Source: Lachnoanaerobaculum sp. ICM7
GTDB lineage: Bacteria; Bacillota; Clostridia; Lachnospirales; Lachnospiraceae
Assembly: GCF_000287675.1 (NCBI RefSeq)
Contig: NZ_ALJL01000022.1
Span: forward strand, 62,001-126,000
Direction: 5' to 3'
DNA: 64,000 nucleotides
Position numbers and translations under genes: made by a program
The notes under the pieces: generated by a model
Database searches by the model: none
What the model saw: only the letters and a program-made list of their open reading frames with translations
What the model was told of the DNA's origin: nothing
Part shown: positions 44,487 through 53,198 of the stretch, piece by piece
How positions within the stretch are numbered: position 1 is the first letter of the stretch
How the letters are laid out: every line of letters starts with the position of its first letter

Positions 44487-44840
44487 ATGGAAAATTTGGA
44501 GAATAAAAAAATATACAGATTTAAAAAATTTTTAGGATTCTTGGGATTTTTAGGGTTTTTAGGATTTTTAGGATTTGTATTTGATTATGTAGTATTTTTT
44601 CATTTTTTTAGTTTTTATGGTTTTTTTTCATTTTTTTTTGTGAATGATACGCAGAGTATTAAGAATAAAGATGACAAAAGACATACTTTATACAGCGGTA
44701 TATTGGCAGTTATATTTACAGCCAATATAGTTATAACTAACGGTGAATATATCCATGATAAATATGCGGCTATGACTATTTTAATCAACGTAGCTTTTGC
44801 TATAGCCCTAATAGTGGATACTATTATTGGAAGAAGTTAA
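44487..44840 (+). CDS. Membrane protein with tandem GFL repeats (DUF3796-like)
   Basis: A 117-residue membrane protein. After a basic N-terminus comes KFLGFLGFLGFLGFLGFVF, made by five 9-base repeats, then a Phe-rich second segment and two C-terminal helices (about 70-85 and 92-112). Proteins with this tandem GFL start are typical of the DUF3796 group in Clostridia; function unknown. GGGGGA lies about 10 bases before the ATG. Confidence 0.7.
   Translation: MENLENKKIYRFKKFLGFLGFLGFLGFLGFVFDYVVFFHFFSFYGFFSFFFVNDTQSIKNKDDKRHTLYSGILAVIFTANIVITNGEYIHDKYAAMTILINVAFAIALIVDTIIGRS
44532..44576 (+). repeat. 9-bp tandem repeat (five units) inside the GFL membrane-protein gene
   Basis: Five successive 9-mers of consensus TTAGGATTT (44532-44576), with one or two changes in the first three. 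Unit size is a multiple of 3, so copy-number changes alter the GFL run without breaking the frame. Confidence 0.85.
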
Positions 44841-44889
44841 ATGTAGTTGAAGTTGAGTCAGTGTTTATTGAGTTTGTAATTATACAATA

Positions 44890-44914
44890 AAAACACCGGC
44901 ATGTCCGGTGTTTT
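44890..44914. terminator. Bidirectional terminator between convergent genes
   Basis: AAAACACCGG pairs with CCGGTGTTTT around a 5-base loop; A run on one side, T run on the other. It separates the GFL gene (plus) from the truncated ZIP gene (minus). Confidence 0.85.
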
Positions 44915-44921
44915 ATTGTTT

Positions 44922-45311
44922 TTAGCTCAGAGCCACATCCAGTGCCATCATCACTGTAAATCCGAAGGCAAATAATATAACTCCTATATTTGAATGTTCC
45001 CCTTCACTCATTTCAGGGATAAGTTCCTCTACTACAACATACATCATAGCTCCTGCCGCAAAGCTTAAAAGATATGGCATCACGGGGATAAAAATATTCG
45101 ATGCTCCAAGCATTATCAGGGCTGCTACAGGTTCTACCGCACCTGAGAGTATACCGTAGAATAGTGCTTTCATTTTGCTCTCTCCTTCTGCATGAAGGGG
45201 CAATGATATAATGGCACCTTCGGGGAAATTTTGAATAGCGATACCAAGAGAGAGTATATTAGATTTATATAAATTTGATTGTACACTATCAATATATACA
45301 TATGATAACAT
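44922..45311 (-). pseudogene. Truncated ZIP-family metal transporter (C-terminal half)
   Basis: Only the C-terminal portion of a ZIP (ZupT-like) zinc/divalent-metal transporter is present: GIAIQNFPEGAIISLPL (the metal-site helix), FYGILSGAVEPVAALIM, AGAMMYVVVEELIPE and the last helix. Full ZupT-type proteins are about 250-270 residues; about 115 remain here. The first ~14 residues of the frame (MLSYVYIDSVQSNLYK) are unrelated, so a deletion has joined foreign DNA at about 45265. Without the first helices it cannot transport. Confidence 0.7.
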
Positions 45312-45351
45312 TTATAAATACAAATGGCAATATATAAACTTAAAGAATGTA

Positions 45352-46095
45352 CTACTGTATAAATGTTTTATAATAACTTATCTCACTTGATATGTTAAAT
45401 CCCAAGTCTGTGTATATTTTATAAGCAGGAGTATTTTCCAAAAGCAGCTGCAAATGAATCTTTGTTTTTCCTATATTCTTTAAAAATAAAAGGATTGCTC
45501 TCATAGACATTTTTCCAAGTCCTTTGTTTTGAAACTCCTCATATATATTAAAACTGTGGAAATAAATATCACCAACATCAAAGTTGAAAGTATAAAAACT
45601 GAATGACCCTATTTCTTCATCCTTATAATAAATATAAAAAATGTCATCATCTTCCTCATAAATGTCGATATCGAATATCTCATTGCAGGAATATGTGGAC
45701 AAGTCAAGCTCCATCATAGTTTCCGTACATTCATAGTCAAATGAAAGCTTTTTTGCACATTCAAGTGCAGGTGAATAGTTTCTTTCACATATAAAAGAAA
45801 GCTCTGTACCGGCTTTCAAATCAGTATAAAGGTAGTCTAAAACAGCTTTAAAATAACCTTTTTTTCTGTTATTTACATCTGTAAAAGCTATTATCTCATA
45901 AATATCAGTATCTATTTCAAATAAAGCCGAAACAGACATAAGAATTTCGCTTTCATAACAGAGATAATATACACATCTTTCATCACTGAAATCAAAATAA
46001 AGCGGAAGGTGATACTCTTTGTCCTGGGCCTCAACTATAGAATTTATTTGATTTATCATATTTTCTGATAAATCTCTCGTTTTTATTATATTCAT
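45352..46095 (-). CDS. GNAT-family N-acetyltransferase
   Basis: A 247-residue protein with the GNAT fold at the C-terminus: IGSFSFYTFNFDVGDIYFH, then YEEFQNKGLGKMSMRAILLFLKN containing the acetyl-CoA binding Q-x-x-G-x-G motif (QNKGLG), and LLLENTPAYKIYTDLGF. The N-terminal half may be a second degenerate GNAT domain (FTDVNNRKKGYFKAVL). ATG 46095 has GGAG ahead. The substrate is unknown. It is divergent from pyrF. Confidence 0.85.
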   Translation of the reverse strand: MNIIKTRDLSENMINQINSIVEAQDKEYHLPLYFDFSDERCVYYLCYESEILMSVSALFEIDTDIYEIIAFTDVNNRKKGYFKAVLDYLYTDLKAGTELSFICERNYSPALECAKKLSFDYECTETMMELDLSTYSCNEIFDIDIYEEDDDIFYIYYKDEEIGSFSFYTFNFDVGDIYFHSFNIYEEFQNKGLGKMSMRAILLFLKNIGKTKIHLQLLLENTPAYKIYTDLGFNISSEISYYKTFIQ

Positions 46096-46118
46096 GGCAA
46101 TCTCCAAGCGTGCATTTA

Positions 46119-46148
46119 TTGAAATAATACGGGTATATGTGTTATACT
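46119..46148 (+). promoter_or_regulatory. Probable promoter of the pyr operon
   Basis: TTGAAA (46119-46124), an 18-base spacer ending TGT, and TATACT (46143-46148) form an extended -10 promoter, 43 bases before pyrF. A short GCCC/GGGC hairpin at 46166-46176 lies just ahead of the SD. No PyrR attenuator is seen. Confidence 0.6.
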
Positions 46149-46190
46149 TTTAAAAACATAATTATGCCCAAAGGGCTCTTAGGAGAAAAT

Positions 46191-47099
46191 ATGATTGCAA
46201 AACTTATTGAAAAAATCAAGCAAACAAATGCCCCTATATGTGTAGGTTTAGATCCGCTTATTTCGCATATACCGGATTATATACTAGATGAGAAGATAAA
46301 GAAATACGGAAAAACTACAAAGGCTATAGGAGAAGCTTTCTTTGAGTTCAACAAAGAGATAATTGACAAGACCTATGATCTTATTCCTTCAGTAAAACCT
46401 CAGATAGCTATGTATGAGGAGTTCGGTATAGAGGGAATGATTGCTTACCAAAAAACAGTCGAGTATGCCAAGGAAAAGGGCTTACTTGTTATCGGTGATG
46501 CAAAAAGAGGAGATATAGGTTCAACTTCACTTGCTTATGCAAAGGCACATATCGGAGTAAGTGATGTATTGGGCGAAAAAATAGTAGGATTTGATACGGA
46601 TTTTGTAACTGTAAATCCATATCTCGGTACCGACGGTGTGAAGCCTTTTATAGATGTATGTAACAGTGAGAATAAGGGTATATTTGTACTTGTAAAGACT
46701 TCAAACCCTTCAAGTGGTGAATTCCAGGATCAGCTTATAGACGGAACACCTCTTTATGAACTTGTAGCTAAGAAGACCTGTGAGTGGGGTGCTATGAGCA
46801 TGGACGGAAATTATTCAAATGTAGGCGCCGTAGTCGGTGCTACATATCCTAAGATGAGTGCAATACTCAGAGAAAAGATGCCCAATACCTTCTTCCTTGT
46901 ACCCGGTTACGGTGCACAGGGTGGAACAGCCGAGGATTTAAAGCCATGCTTTAATAAAGACGGACTAGGTGCCGTAGTAAACTCTTCAAGAGGAATTATA
47001 GCCGCATATAAGCAGGAAAAGTATTCTTCACTTGAGTTTGGAGATGCGGCAAGAGCGGCTGTAAAGGATATGATAGTAGATATAAACAGAGTTTTATAA
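46191..47099 (+). CDS. pyrF: Orotidine 5'-phosphate decarboxylase (type 2)
   Basis: It decarboxylates OMP to UMP, the last step of de novo pyrimidine synthesis. The 302-residue protein is the longer type 2 form: VGLDPL near residue 19, IGDAKRGDIGSTS with catalytic Lys/Asp, and VPGYGAQGGTAEDL. ATG 46191 with AGGAGAA is preferred to the frame start at 46137, which begins inside the promoter. It leads the pyrF-K-D-E operon. Confidence 0.95.
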   Translation: MIAKLIEKIKQTNAPICVGLDPLISHIPDYILDEKIKKYGKTTKAIGEAFFEFNKEIIDKTYDLIPSVKPQIAMYEEFGIEGMIAYQKTVEYAKEKGLLVIGDAKRGDIGSTSLAYAKAHIGVSDVLGEKIVGFDTDFVTVNPYLGTDGVKPFIDVCNSENKGIFVLVKTSNPSSGEFQDQLIDGTPLYELVAKKTCEWGAMSMDGNYSNVGAVVGATYPKMSAILREKMPNTFFLVPGYGAQGGTAEDLKPCFNKDGLGAVVNSSRGIIAAYKQEKYSSLEFGDAARAAVKDMIVDINRVL

Positions 47100-47110
47100 A
47101 GAGAAGTGAA

Positions 47111-47875
47111 ATGACAAAGATAATGGATAATGGGAAGGTACTTTCCCAGGACGAACTGAGTAAAGATATTTATTCGATTTGGATAAAGACAGATATTGCA
47201 AAGACCACAAAGCCGGGACAATTTGTAAATGTATATACAAAGGATCCTTCAAAGCTTTTACCAAGACCTATAAGTATTTGTGAGGTGGGCAAAGACTCTA
47301 TAAGGCTTGTGTACAGAGTTACAGGTGAAAATGCCGGAACAAAGGAATTTTCAAACTTAAAAACCGGAGATGATATCAAAGTTTTGGGGCCTCTTGGAAA
47401 CGGCTTTCCTACAGATTCCAAGTCTACTATCCTCATAGGAGGAGGTATAGGAATACCTCCAATGCTTGAAACTGCAAAGCAATTAGATGGTGAGAAGATC
47501 ATAGTGCTCGGATTTAGAGACAGTAATACTTTCCTTGCAAATGAACTTGAAAGCCACGGAAAAGTATATATTGCCGCTGAAGACGGAAGCATAGGCACAA
47601 AGGGTAATGTATTGGATGCAATAAGAGAAAACAAGTTAAGTGCAAAAAGAATACTTGCCTGCGGACCTACTCCGATGCTTAGAGCTGTAAAAAAATATGC
47701 GGCTGAAAATAATATAGAATGTTTCCTTTCATTGGAAGAGAAGATGGCATGTGGAATAGGTGCATGCTTAGCTTGTACATGTAAGTCAAGTGATATTGAC
47801 AGCCACTCCAAGGTAAAAAATAAAAGAGTTTGTACTGAAGGGCCGGTATTCAATGCTTTGGAGGTGGAACTATGA
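47111..47875 (+). CDS. pyrK: Dihydroorotate dehydrogenase electron-transfer subunit PyrK
   Basis: Flavin and [2Fe-2S] subunit that passes electrons from dihydroorotate oxidation to NAD, working with PyrD type B. The 254-residue protein has the ferredoxin-reductase FAD domain (RPISICEVG), NAD-binding GGGIGIPPM, and the C-terminal cluster cysteines in CGIGACLACTC plus a later Cys. It overlaps pyrD by 4 bases. Confidence 0.95.
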   Translation: MTKIMDNGKVLSQDELSKDIYSIWIKTDIAKTTKPGQFVNVYTKDPSKLLPRPISICEVGKDSIRLVYRVTGENAGTKEFSNLKTGDDIKVLGPLGNGFPTDSKSTILIGGGIGIPPMLETAKQLDGEKIIVLGFRDSNTFLANELESHGKVYIAAEDGSIGTKGNVLDAIRENKLSAKRILACGPTPMLRAVKKYAAENNIECFLSLEEKMACGIGACLACTCKSSDIDSHSKVKNKRVCTEGPVFNALEVEL

Positions 47876-48777
47876 TAAATACAAAAGTAAAGATTGCAGG
47901 AGTGGAGTTTAAAAATCCTGTGACGGTTGCCAGCGGAACCTTCGGACATGGCGAAGAGTTTGCAGACCTTGTAGATATAAACAGACTCGGTGCGGTAACT
48001 ACAAAGGGTGTTGCAAATATTCCATGGGAGGGAAATCCCACACCTAGAATTGCGGAAGTCTACGGCGGTATGTTAAATGCTATCGGCCTTCAAAACCCGG
48101 GAGTGGATACCTTTATTGAAAGAGATTTAAAATTCCTTAAAGAAAAGGATACAAAGATAATAGTAAATGTCTGCGGAAGAAGTGTTGAGGACTATATTGA
48201 AACCGTTGAAAGACTCTCGGATGAGGATGTGGATATGTTTGAAATCAATATATCCTGTCCGAATGTATCACATGGGGGAATTGCTTTCGGTACAAATGTT
48301 GAGAGTGTAAGTGAGATCACAAAGCAGATGAAGGCTCATTCAAAGAAGCCTATTATCATGAAGCTTTCACCGAATGTTACAGATATAACAGAGATTGCAA
48401 GGGCTGCCGAGGCTGCAGGAAGCGATGCGCTTTCACTTATAAATACCATCACCGGTATGAAGATAGATATCAATAAGAGATGTTTTGCATTAGCAAATAA
48501 GACAGGCGGAATGTCAGGACCTGCCATTAAGCCTATTGCTCTCAGAATGGTGTATCAGGTGGCAAATGCTGTAAATATACCTATAATAGGTATGGGAGGT
48601 ATAGCTACTTTTGAGGATGCAGTAGAATTCATGCTTGCAGGTGCCACAATGGTAAGTGTCGGAACCGCAAATTTTATAAATCCGGGTGCAAGTATAGAGG
48701 TAGCAAAAGGTATTGAAGATTATCTTGAAAATAACGGATTTAAAGATGTAAATGAGATTATAGGTTTGGTAAAATAA
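47872..48777 (+). CDS. pyrD: Dihydroorotate dehydrogenase, catalytic subunit (type 1B)
   Basis: It oxidises dihydroorotate to orotate, using FMN and PyrK. The 301-residue chain has VASGTFGHGEEF, NVCGRSVEDY, the catalytic-Cys region INISCPNVSHGG, and FMN-binding GMGGIATFEDAVEFMLAGA. It is linked to pyrK by ATGA overlap, which supports the NAD-linked PyrDB type rather than fumarate-linked. pyrE follows. Confidence 0.95.
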   Translation: MINTKVKIAGVEFKNPVTVASGTFGHGEEFADLVDINRLGAVTTKGVANIPWEGNPTPRIAEVYGGMLNAIGLQNPGVDTFIERDLKFLKEKDTKIIVNVCGRSVEDYIETVERLSDEDVDMFEINISCPNVSHGGIAFGTNVESVSEITKQMKAHSKKPIIMKLSPNVTDITEIARAAEAAGSDALSLINTITGMKIDINKRCFALANKTGGMSGPAIKPIALRMVYQVANAVNIPIIGMGGIATFEDAVEFMLAGATMVSVGTANFINPGASIEVAKGIEDYLENNGFKDVNEIIGLVK

Positions 48778-48796
48778 ACCTTTGAACGGAGAATTT

Positions 48797-49468
48797 ATGG
48801 AAAATTATAAAAAAGAATTTATTGATTTTATGATAGAGTGTGAAGTTTTAAAGTTTGGGGACTTTGTGACAAAGAGCGGAAGAAAGACTCCTTTTTTTGT
48901 TAATACAGGATTTTACAGAAGCGGAGCACAGCTTAGTAAGCTCGGAAAGTATTATGCAAAGGCTATAAGAGGTGCTTTCGGTGATGATTTCGATATTCTT
49001 TTCGGACCTGCTTACAAAGGTATTCCTCTTAGTGTTGCAACATCAATGGCACTCAGCGAAGAGGGTGTGGATGTAAAATACTGTTCAAACAGAAAAGAAG
49101 TAAAAGACCATGGAGATACAGGTATTTTACTTGGTTCACCTATTAAAGACGGAGATAAAATAGTTATAATAGAGGATGTGACTACAGCAGGAACATCTAT
49201 CGAGGAGACTTTGCCTATTATTAAGGCGCAGGGAAATGTAGATGTGCTTGGTCTTGTAGTAAGTGTTGACAGATGTGAAAGAGGTCAAGGTGAGAAGTCG
49301 GCACTTGTGGAGATAAGTGAAAAGTATGGTATAAAGACTACAGCAATCGTTACAATGAATGAAGTTGTAGAGTATCTTTATAATAAAGAAGTGGGCGGAA
49401 GGATTATAATAGACGATAAATTGAAGTCCGCCATAGATGATTACTACAAGATTTACGGAGTAAAATAA
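48797..49468 (+). CDS. pyrE: Orotate phosphoribosyltransferase
   Basis: It joins orotate with PRPP to form OMP. The 223-residue protein has the PRPP-binding motif VIIEDVTTAGTSIEE and the conserved FGPAYKGIPL and KDHGDTG regions. ATG 48797 has CGGAGA ahead; the ATG at 48782 is rejected. It completes pyrF-K-D-E, which with its substrates from elsewhere makes UMP. Confidence 0.95.
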   Translation: MENYKKEFIDFMIECEVLKFGDFVTKSGRKTPFFVNTGFYRSGAQLSKLGKYYAKAIRGAFGDDFDILFGPAYKGIPLSVATSMALSEEGVDVKYCSNRKEVKDHGDTGILLGSPIKDGDKIVIIEDVTTAGTSIEETLPIIKAQGNVDVLGLVVSVDRCERGQGEKSALVEISEKYGIKTTAIVTMNEVVEYLYNKEVGGRIIIDDKLKSAIDDYYKIYGVK

Positions 49469-49485
49469 AATCCGGCGGAGGAAAG

Positions 49486-49635
49486 ATGGAAAAGACATAT
49501 AAACTTATGAAATTCTGTGGCGTAGCAGGAATTGCTATAGGTGTGATAATGATAGTTGTGGGAGTTGCTACAGGTGTTATGTCAATTGTAAACGGAGCAA
49601 GACTGCTGGCAGGAAAGAAACATATAGAGTTTTAA
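49486..49635 (+). CDS. 49-residue single-helix membrane protein
   Basis: A short gene with GGAGGAAAG just upstream of ATG 49486. It encodes 49 residues: a basic start (MEKTYKLMKF), one glycine/valine-rich membrane helix (about residues 12-33) and a polar tail ending HIEF. Its stop lies one base before the ATG of the VanZ-like gene, so it is coupled to that unit. Function unknown; the strong SD and coupling make it a likely real gene. Confidence 0.6.
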   Translation: MEKTYKLMKFCGVAGIAIGVIMIVVGVATGVMSIVNGARLLAGKKHIEF

Positions 49636-49636
49636 T

Positions 49637-50089
49637 ATGAATAAACTTGGCACTAAGTTTAGATTCACAGGTATAGTTTTATTTATAATATATCTTTTGG
49701 TATTATGCTATTTTCTTTTTTTTGCAGAGGCATTTGGAAGAGGAATATCTCTTGAAGCACATGGTTACAATACAACACCGTTTTTTGAGATAAGAAGATA
49801 TATTGATAATTTTGATAAGCTTGGTATGATAACGGTGATGAATCTTGGGGGTAATGTGCTTGCTTTTATGCCCTTCGGATTTTTCAGACCGATAATCGGC
49901 AGAAGAAAAAATGCATTTTTCAGGACTTTGATTCAGGGCTGTCTGTTTTCACTTATGGTGGAAGTTATACAGCTTTTGACCAATGTCGGAAGCTTTGACG
50001 TGGACGATATTATACTGAATACATTTGGAGTTTTTCTGGGATATATTATTTTTATTCTGTTTAAATTTATCATATGGAGACGGGAATGA
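49637..50089 (+). CDS. VanZ-family membrane protein
   Basis: A 150-residue VanZ-like protein with four hydrophobic segments and the family pattern NLGGNVLAFMPFGFF and a later VEVIQLLTNVGSFDVDDIILNTFG. VanZ itself lowers teicoplanin sensitivity, but most chromosomal members have no shown link with resistance. There is no van gene cluster here. Its end overlaps the next gene by 4 bases (ATGA). Confidence 0.82.
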   Translation: MNKLGTKFRFTGIVLFIIYLLVLCYFLFFAEAFGRGISLEAHGYNTTPFFEIRRYIDNFDKLGMITVMNLGGNVLAFMPFGFFRPIIGRRKNAFFRTLIQGCLFSLMVEVIQLLTNVGSFDVDDIILNTFGVFLGYIIFILFKFIIWRRE

Positions 50090-50511
50090 GTTTTTTTAAA
50101 AAAAAGAGAATAGGAATTCCTTTTAGAAGAGAAGAAAATATTTTGGACTCCGACAGATTTTTATCGGCAGAGGACAAGGTCAAGTTTGCCACAAGTAGAA
50201 AAGATATGGTCGACTATATGAGACGACCATTTGCAAAGGATGCAAAATTTGCACTGTTTATGGATATTGTTGCCGTGGTGCTGCTTGTCTTTGCTGTAAG
50301 AAAAGTGATAGAAAATCAGGGTGCACCAAGTACTCAGGTATCGGCTTTTGCACTTTGTTCATTTCTATTTGCGGCGGCGGGATTTTATTATTCGCTAAAA
50401 TCTTTTAAACAGGGTACGGCAAGGAAATCACTTTCGGTGATTACTACAATAATTGGAGGAGTTTTATTTTTACTATGGTGTATGATATTTATTCTTGGGA
50501 TAACAGGCTGA
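50086..50511 (+). CDS. Membrane protein of unknown function
   Basis: A 141-residue protein with a basic N-terminal part (MSFFKKKRIGIPFRREENIL), then three membrane helices (about residues 60-77, 90-108, 118-138). Not recognised. ATG 50086 overlaps the VanZ stop (ATGA) and has GGAGACGGGA ahead, so the earlier ATG at 50074 is rejected. The aminopeptidase gene begins inside its 3' end. Confidence 0.65.
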   Translation: MSFFKKKRIGIPFRREENILDSDRFLSAEDKVKFATSRKDMVDYMRRPFAKDAKFALFMDIVAVVLLVFAVRKVIENQGAPSTQVSAFALCSFLFAAAGFYYSLKSFKQGTARKSLSVITTIIGGVLFLLWCMIFILGITG

Positions 50512-52532
50512 TAGTAGAGAGAATAAATCTGGCAATGGAGAGGATTTCTCAGATAAAATCTGAGAAAGATATCATGTTTGGTGATTTTTTCTTGAAACTC
50601 TCACGCTTTTTGGAACAAGTAAATGATTTGAGAATAAAAAGAGATACAGGAGAGTTTGAAAAGCAAAGCTTTGAAGAACTTACCGTATCTCAAAATGAAC
50701 TTTTTTATGATTTAAAAGAAGAAAACTATGATAAATCCGTATACAATCCTGATGTATTGGAGAAGCTGTGTGACAAGGAGTTTGTGTCACCGCTTTTAAG
50801 CCTTTCTTTTGAGGTGAGGGCTGCGCTTATAACAGTATTTGAGGGAGACCTTGAAGGATTTGTCAATATTTTGGAACTGTTTTTACAGGTATACGGTATA
50901 TGCCTTGAGGGAGGAGATGCCAAGGAAATCTCCGAGGCTATTTATTGGTACGCTTCCGATTACCTTGATATCACAGCAAGAAAAAAGATAATAGAAAGCT
51001 TCACTACTTCCAACAGATTTTTTTATAATATAATTATGAATGATGATCTGTCCGATCTAAGATATCTTTTTAAATTCGGAGAATACATCGGTGAAAATGA
51101 GATAAAAACTGCAAAATACCTTAATTCACTTGATATGGAGACTGTCAGGCTATGTGCAAAAACTTTTGTAGACGGATATAGAGACGGTTTTGTTGCAATG
51201 CAAAAGGATATCTCAAAGAGAAGTATTGTATCTTTGATATACCGCATCGGATTTGAGAGAATAGTAAAAGAAGCTGTTATTCTGTTTGAAGACATGGGAT
51301 TTGAGGTGGTGCTTGACAGAAAGCCTTACAGACTTGCAGATATGTCACATATCAGAAATAGAGGTATTTGCAGCGGCGGTGTTAACAGACAGTTTGAGTA
51401 CGATCATAAGTATGATATGAATATCTTTACAAAGAAGGCATATCTTGACAGAAAATTTGAGATAAGTAAGCAGACATTTGAAGAGATAAAGGAAAATATG
51501 GCTCGCTACGGCGGTCCTGCATTGATGGACGCATTCGGTGACACTGAATTTTTGCCTGTAAAGAAAATTGCAGCCAATTCTTTTGTTGAAAAGCAAAATA
51601 ATTTGATGAACAATTACAGAAATGATATGATGCTTTTACAGGATGAGTATATAGATACTTCCGGTACTGCATTCTGTATTATTGCATGGCCACTTCCAAG
51701 TATTGCAAAGGAGCCTAAAGGTTATTCAAATATATTTAACGATATTATCAGAATAAATACTTTGGATGCCGGCAAATACAAAGTAGCGCAGCAAAAGATT
51801 ATAGATGCCCTTGATAAGGCTGATACTGTAAGAGTTATCGGAGGTAAGGATAATAAGACAGACCTTACTATAAAGCTTCATGAGTTAAAGGAGCCTTCTA
51901 AGGAAACAAATTTTGAAAACTGTGGAGCTGATGTAAATATTCCTGTAGGTGAGGTGTTTACATCTCCGGTGCTTGCAGGTACCAATGGTACACTTTTTGT
52001 TAAGGATGTTTTTTTGGCAGGATATCATTTAAAGAATCTTTGCATAACTGTAAAGAACGGTATGATTGAGGACTATATCTGCGAGAACTTTGAGACAAGA
52101 GAAGATAACAGAAGAATGGTTGAAGATTCCATCTTAAAGGGACATAAGTCTCTACCTATGGGAGAGTTTGCCATAGGAACAAATGTGGTTGCTTATAATG
52201 TAGCTAAGAAGTATGACATTTTTGAGAAAATGCCTATTTTGATTGCTGAAAAAATGGGACCTCATTTTGCGTTCGGAGATACATGTTATTCACATGATGA
52301 AGAAAATGTTTCTTACAATCCTGACGGCAAGGCTATTATTGCCAGAGATAATGAATGCTCTATAAAGAGAAAGACAGATATCAAGAGCGCATATTTTAAT
52401 TGTCATACGGACATTACTATCCCTTTGGTTGAGCTTGGGGATATTTATACAAATGAACCTGACGGTACAAATACTTATATCATCAAAGACGGCAGATTTG
52501 TGCTTGAAGGCAGTGAAATATTGAACGAATAA
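50475..52532 (+). CDS. M29-family (thermophilic-type) aminopeptidase with long N-terminal extension
   Basis: Metalloaminopeptidase of family M29. The C-terminal half carries its motifs: ENCGADVNIPVGEVFTSP, LPMGEFAIGTNV and GPHFAFGDTCYSH with metal-binding Glu/His/Asp. Usual M29 enzymes have about 370-420 residues; this has 685, with an N-terminal half of some 300 residues that is mainly helical and unrecognised. The start overlaps the previous gene by 37 bases; an ATG at 50535 is an alternative. Cytoplasmic, no signal. Confidence 0.82.
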   Translation: MVYDIYSWDNRLIVERINLAMERISQIKSEKDIMFGDFFLKLSRFLEQVNDLRIKRDTGEFEKQSFEELTVSQNELFYDLKEENYDKSVYNPDVLEKLCDKEFVSPLLSLSFEVRAALITVFEGDLEGFVNILELFLQVYGICLEGGDAKEISEAIYWYASDYLDITARKKIIESFTTSNRFFYNIIMNDDLSDLRYLFKFGEYIGENEIKTAKYLNSLDMETVRLCAKTFVDGYRDGFVAMQKDISKRSIVSLIYRIGFERIVKEAVILFEDMGFEVVLDRKPYRLADMSHIRNRGICSGGVNRQFEYDHKYDMNIFTKKAYLDRKFEISKQTFEEIKENMARYGGPALMDAFGDTEFLPVKKIAANSFVEKQNNLMNNYRNDMMLLQDEYIDTSGTAFCIIAWPLPSIAKEPKGYSNIFNDIIRINTLDAGKYKVAQQKIIDALDKADTVRVIGGKDNKTDLTIKLHELKEPSKETNFENCGADVNIPVGEVFTSPVLAGTNGTLFVKDVFLAGYHLKNLCITVKNGMIEDYICENFETREDNRRMVEDSILKGHKSLPMGEFAIGTNVVAYNVAKKYDIFEKMPILIAEKMGPHFAFGDTCYSHDEENVSYNPDGKAIIARDNECSIKRKTDIKSAYFNCHTDITIPLVELGDIYTNEPDGTNTYIIKDGRFVLEGSEILNE

Positions 52533-52538
52533 AGAGAT

Positions 52539-52584
52539 CCATAGGCTTTGTTTTACAAATTATTTTGTAAAACAAAGCCTATGG
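52539..52584. other. Perfect 21-bp inverted repeat after the aminopeptidase gene
   Basis: Positions 52539-52559 (CCATAGGCTTTGTTTTACAAA) pair exactly with 52564-52584 around a 4-base loop (TTAT). It lies 6 bases after the stop and may end the transcript or protect its 3' end, although no long T tract follows. The stem is longer than the other terminators here. Confidence 0.6.
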
Positions 52585-52625
52585 TTAGTTATACAATAAT
52601 ATTATTTTTCACAATGGAGGTAAGT

Positions 52626-53135
52626 ATGGTTGAGGTTGCTATAGTTATGGGGAGCGATTCGGATTTAAATGTTATGAGAGCCGCCGGAGATTTCCTGAGA
52701 GAGATGGGTGTTGAATATGAATATAACATCATTTCAGCACACAGAGAGCCCGATATTTTCTTCGCCTGGGCAAGAGATTTAAAGAAAAGGGGAATAAAGA
52801 CGGTAATAGCAGGTGCAGGGAAGGCGGCACATCTTCCGGGAATGTGTGCGGCACTTACACCTCTCCCTGTAATCGGAGTACCGATAAAGACTTCAGATCT
52901 TGGAGGTGTGGATTCTTTATATTCTATAGTTCAAATGCCGGGCGGAATTCCGGTAGCGACCGTGGCTATAAACGGTGCAAAAAATGCGGGAATACTTGCA
53001 ACAAAGATACTTGCCTTAAGTAATGAAGAGCTCTTTGACAAACTTGAAAAATTCAGCGACGGCATGGCAAAAGAGGTGGAAGCCAAGGATAAAAGATTAA
53101 AAGATGTGGGAGTTGATACTTTTTTGAAAGGCTGA
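52626..53135 (+). CDS. purE: N5-carboxyaminoimidazole ribonucleotide mutase
   Basis: It converts N5-CAIR to CAIR in purine synthesis. The 169-residue class I PurE has the GSDSDLNVM phosphate site, SAHREP with catalytic His and GAGKAAHLPGMCAA. ATG 52626 has TGGAGG ahead; the longer frame from 52548 overlaps the hairpin. It begins the purE-M-N-D group. Confidence 0.96.
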   Translation: MVEVAIVMGSDSDLNVMRAAGDFLREMGVEYEYNIISAHREPDIFFAWARDLKKRGIKTVIAGAGKAAHLPGMCAALTPLPVIGVPIKTSDLGGVDSLYSIVQMPGGIPVATVAINGAKNAGILATKILALSNEELFDKLEKFSDGMAKEVEAKDKRLKDVGVDTFLKG

Positions 53136-53198
53136 TTCCTATAATTTCAGTTCTTTCTTCTTTGTATAGTTGTTTTTGTTTTGTATATTGGAGGTAAT

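Noticed and set aside
44532-44576. CRISPR or other spaced repeat array
   Set aside because: The repeats are contiguous 9-mers inside a coding sequence with no spacers.
49637-50089. Glycopeptide resistance from VanZ
   Set aside because: No vanHAX or regulator; chromosomal VanZ-like proteins are common and usually unrelated to resistance.
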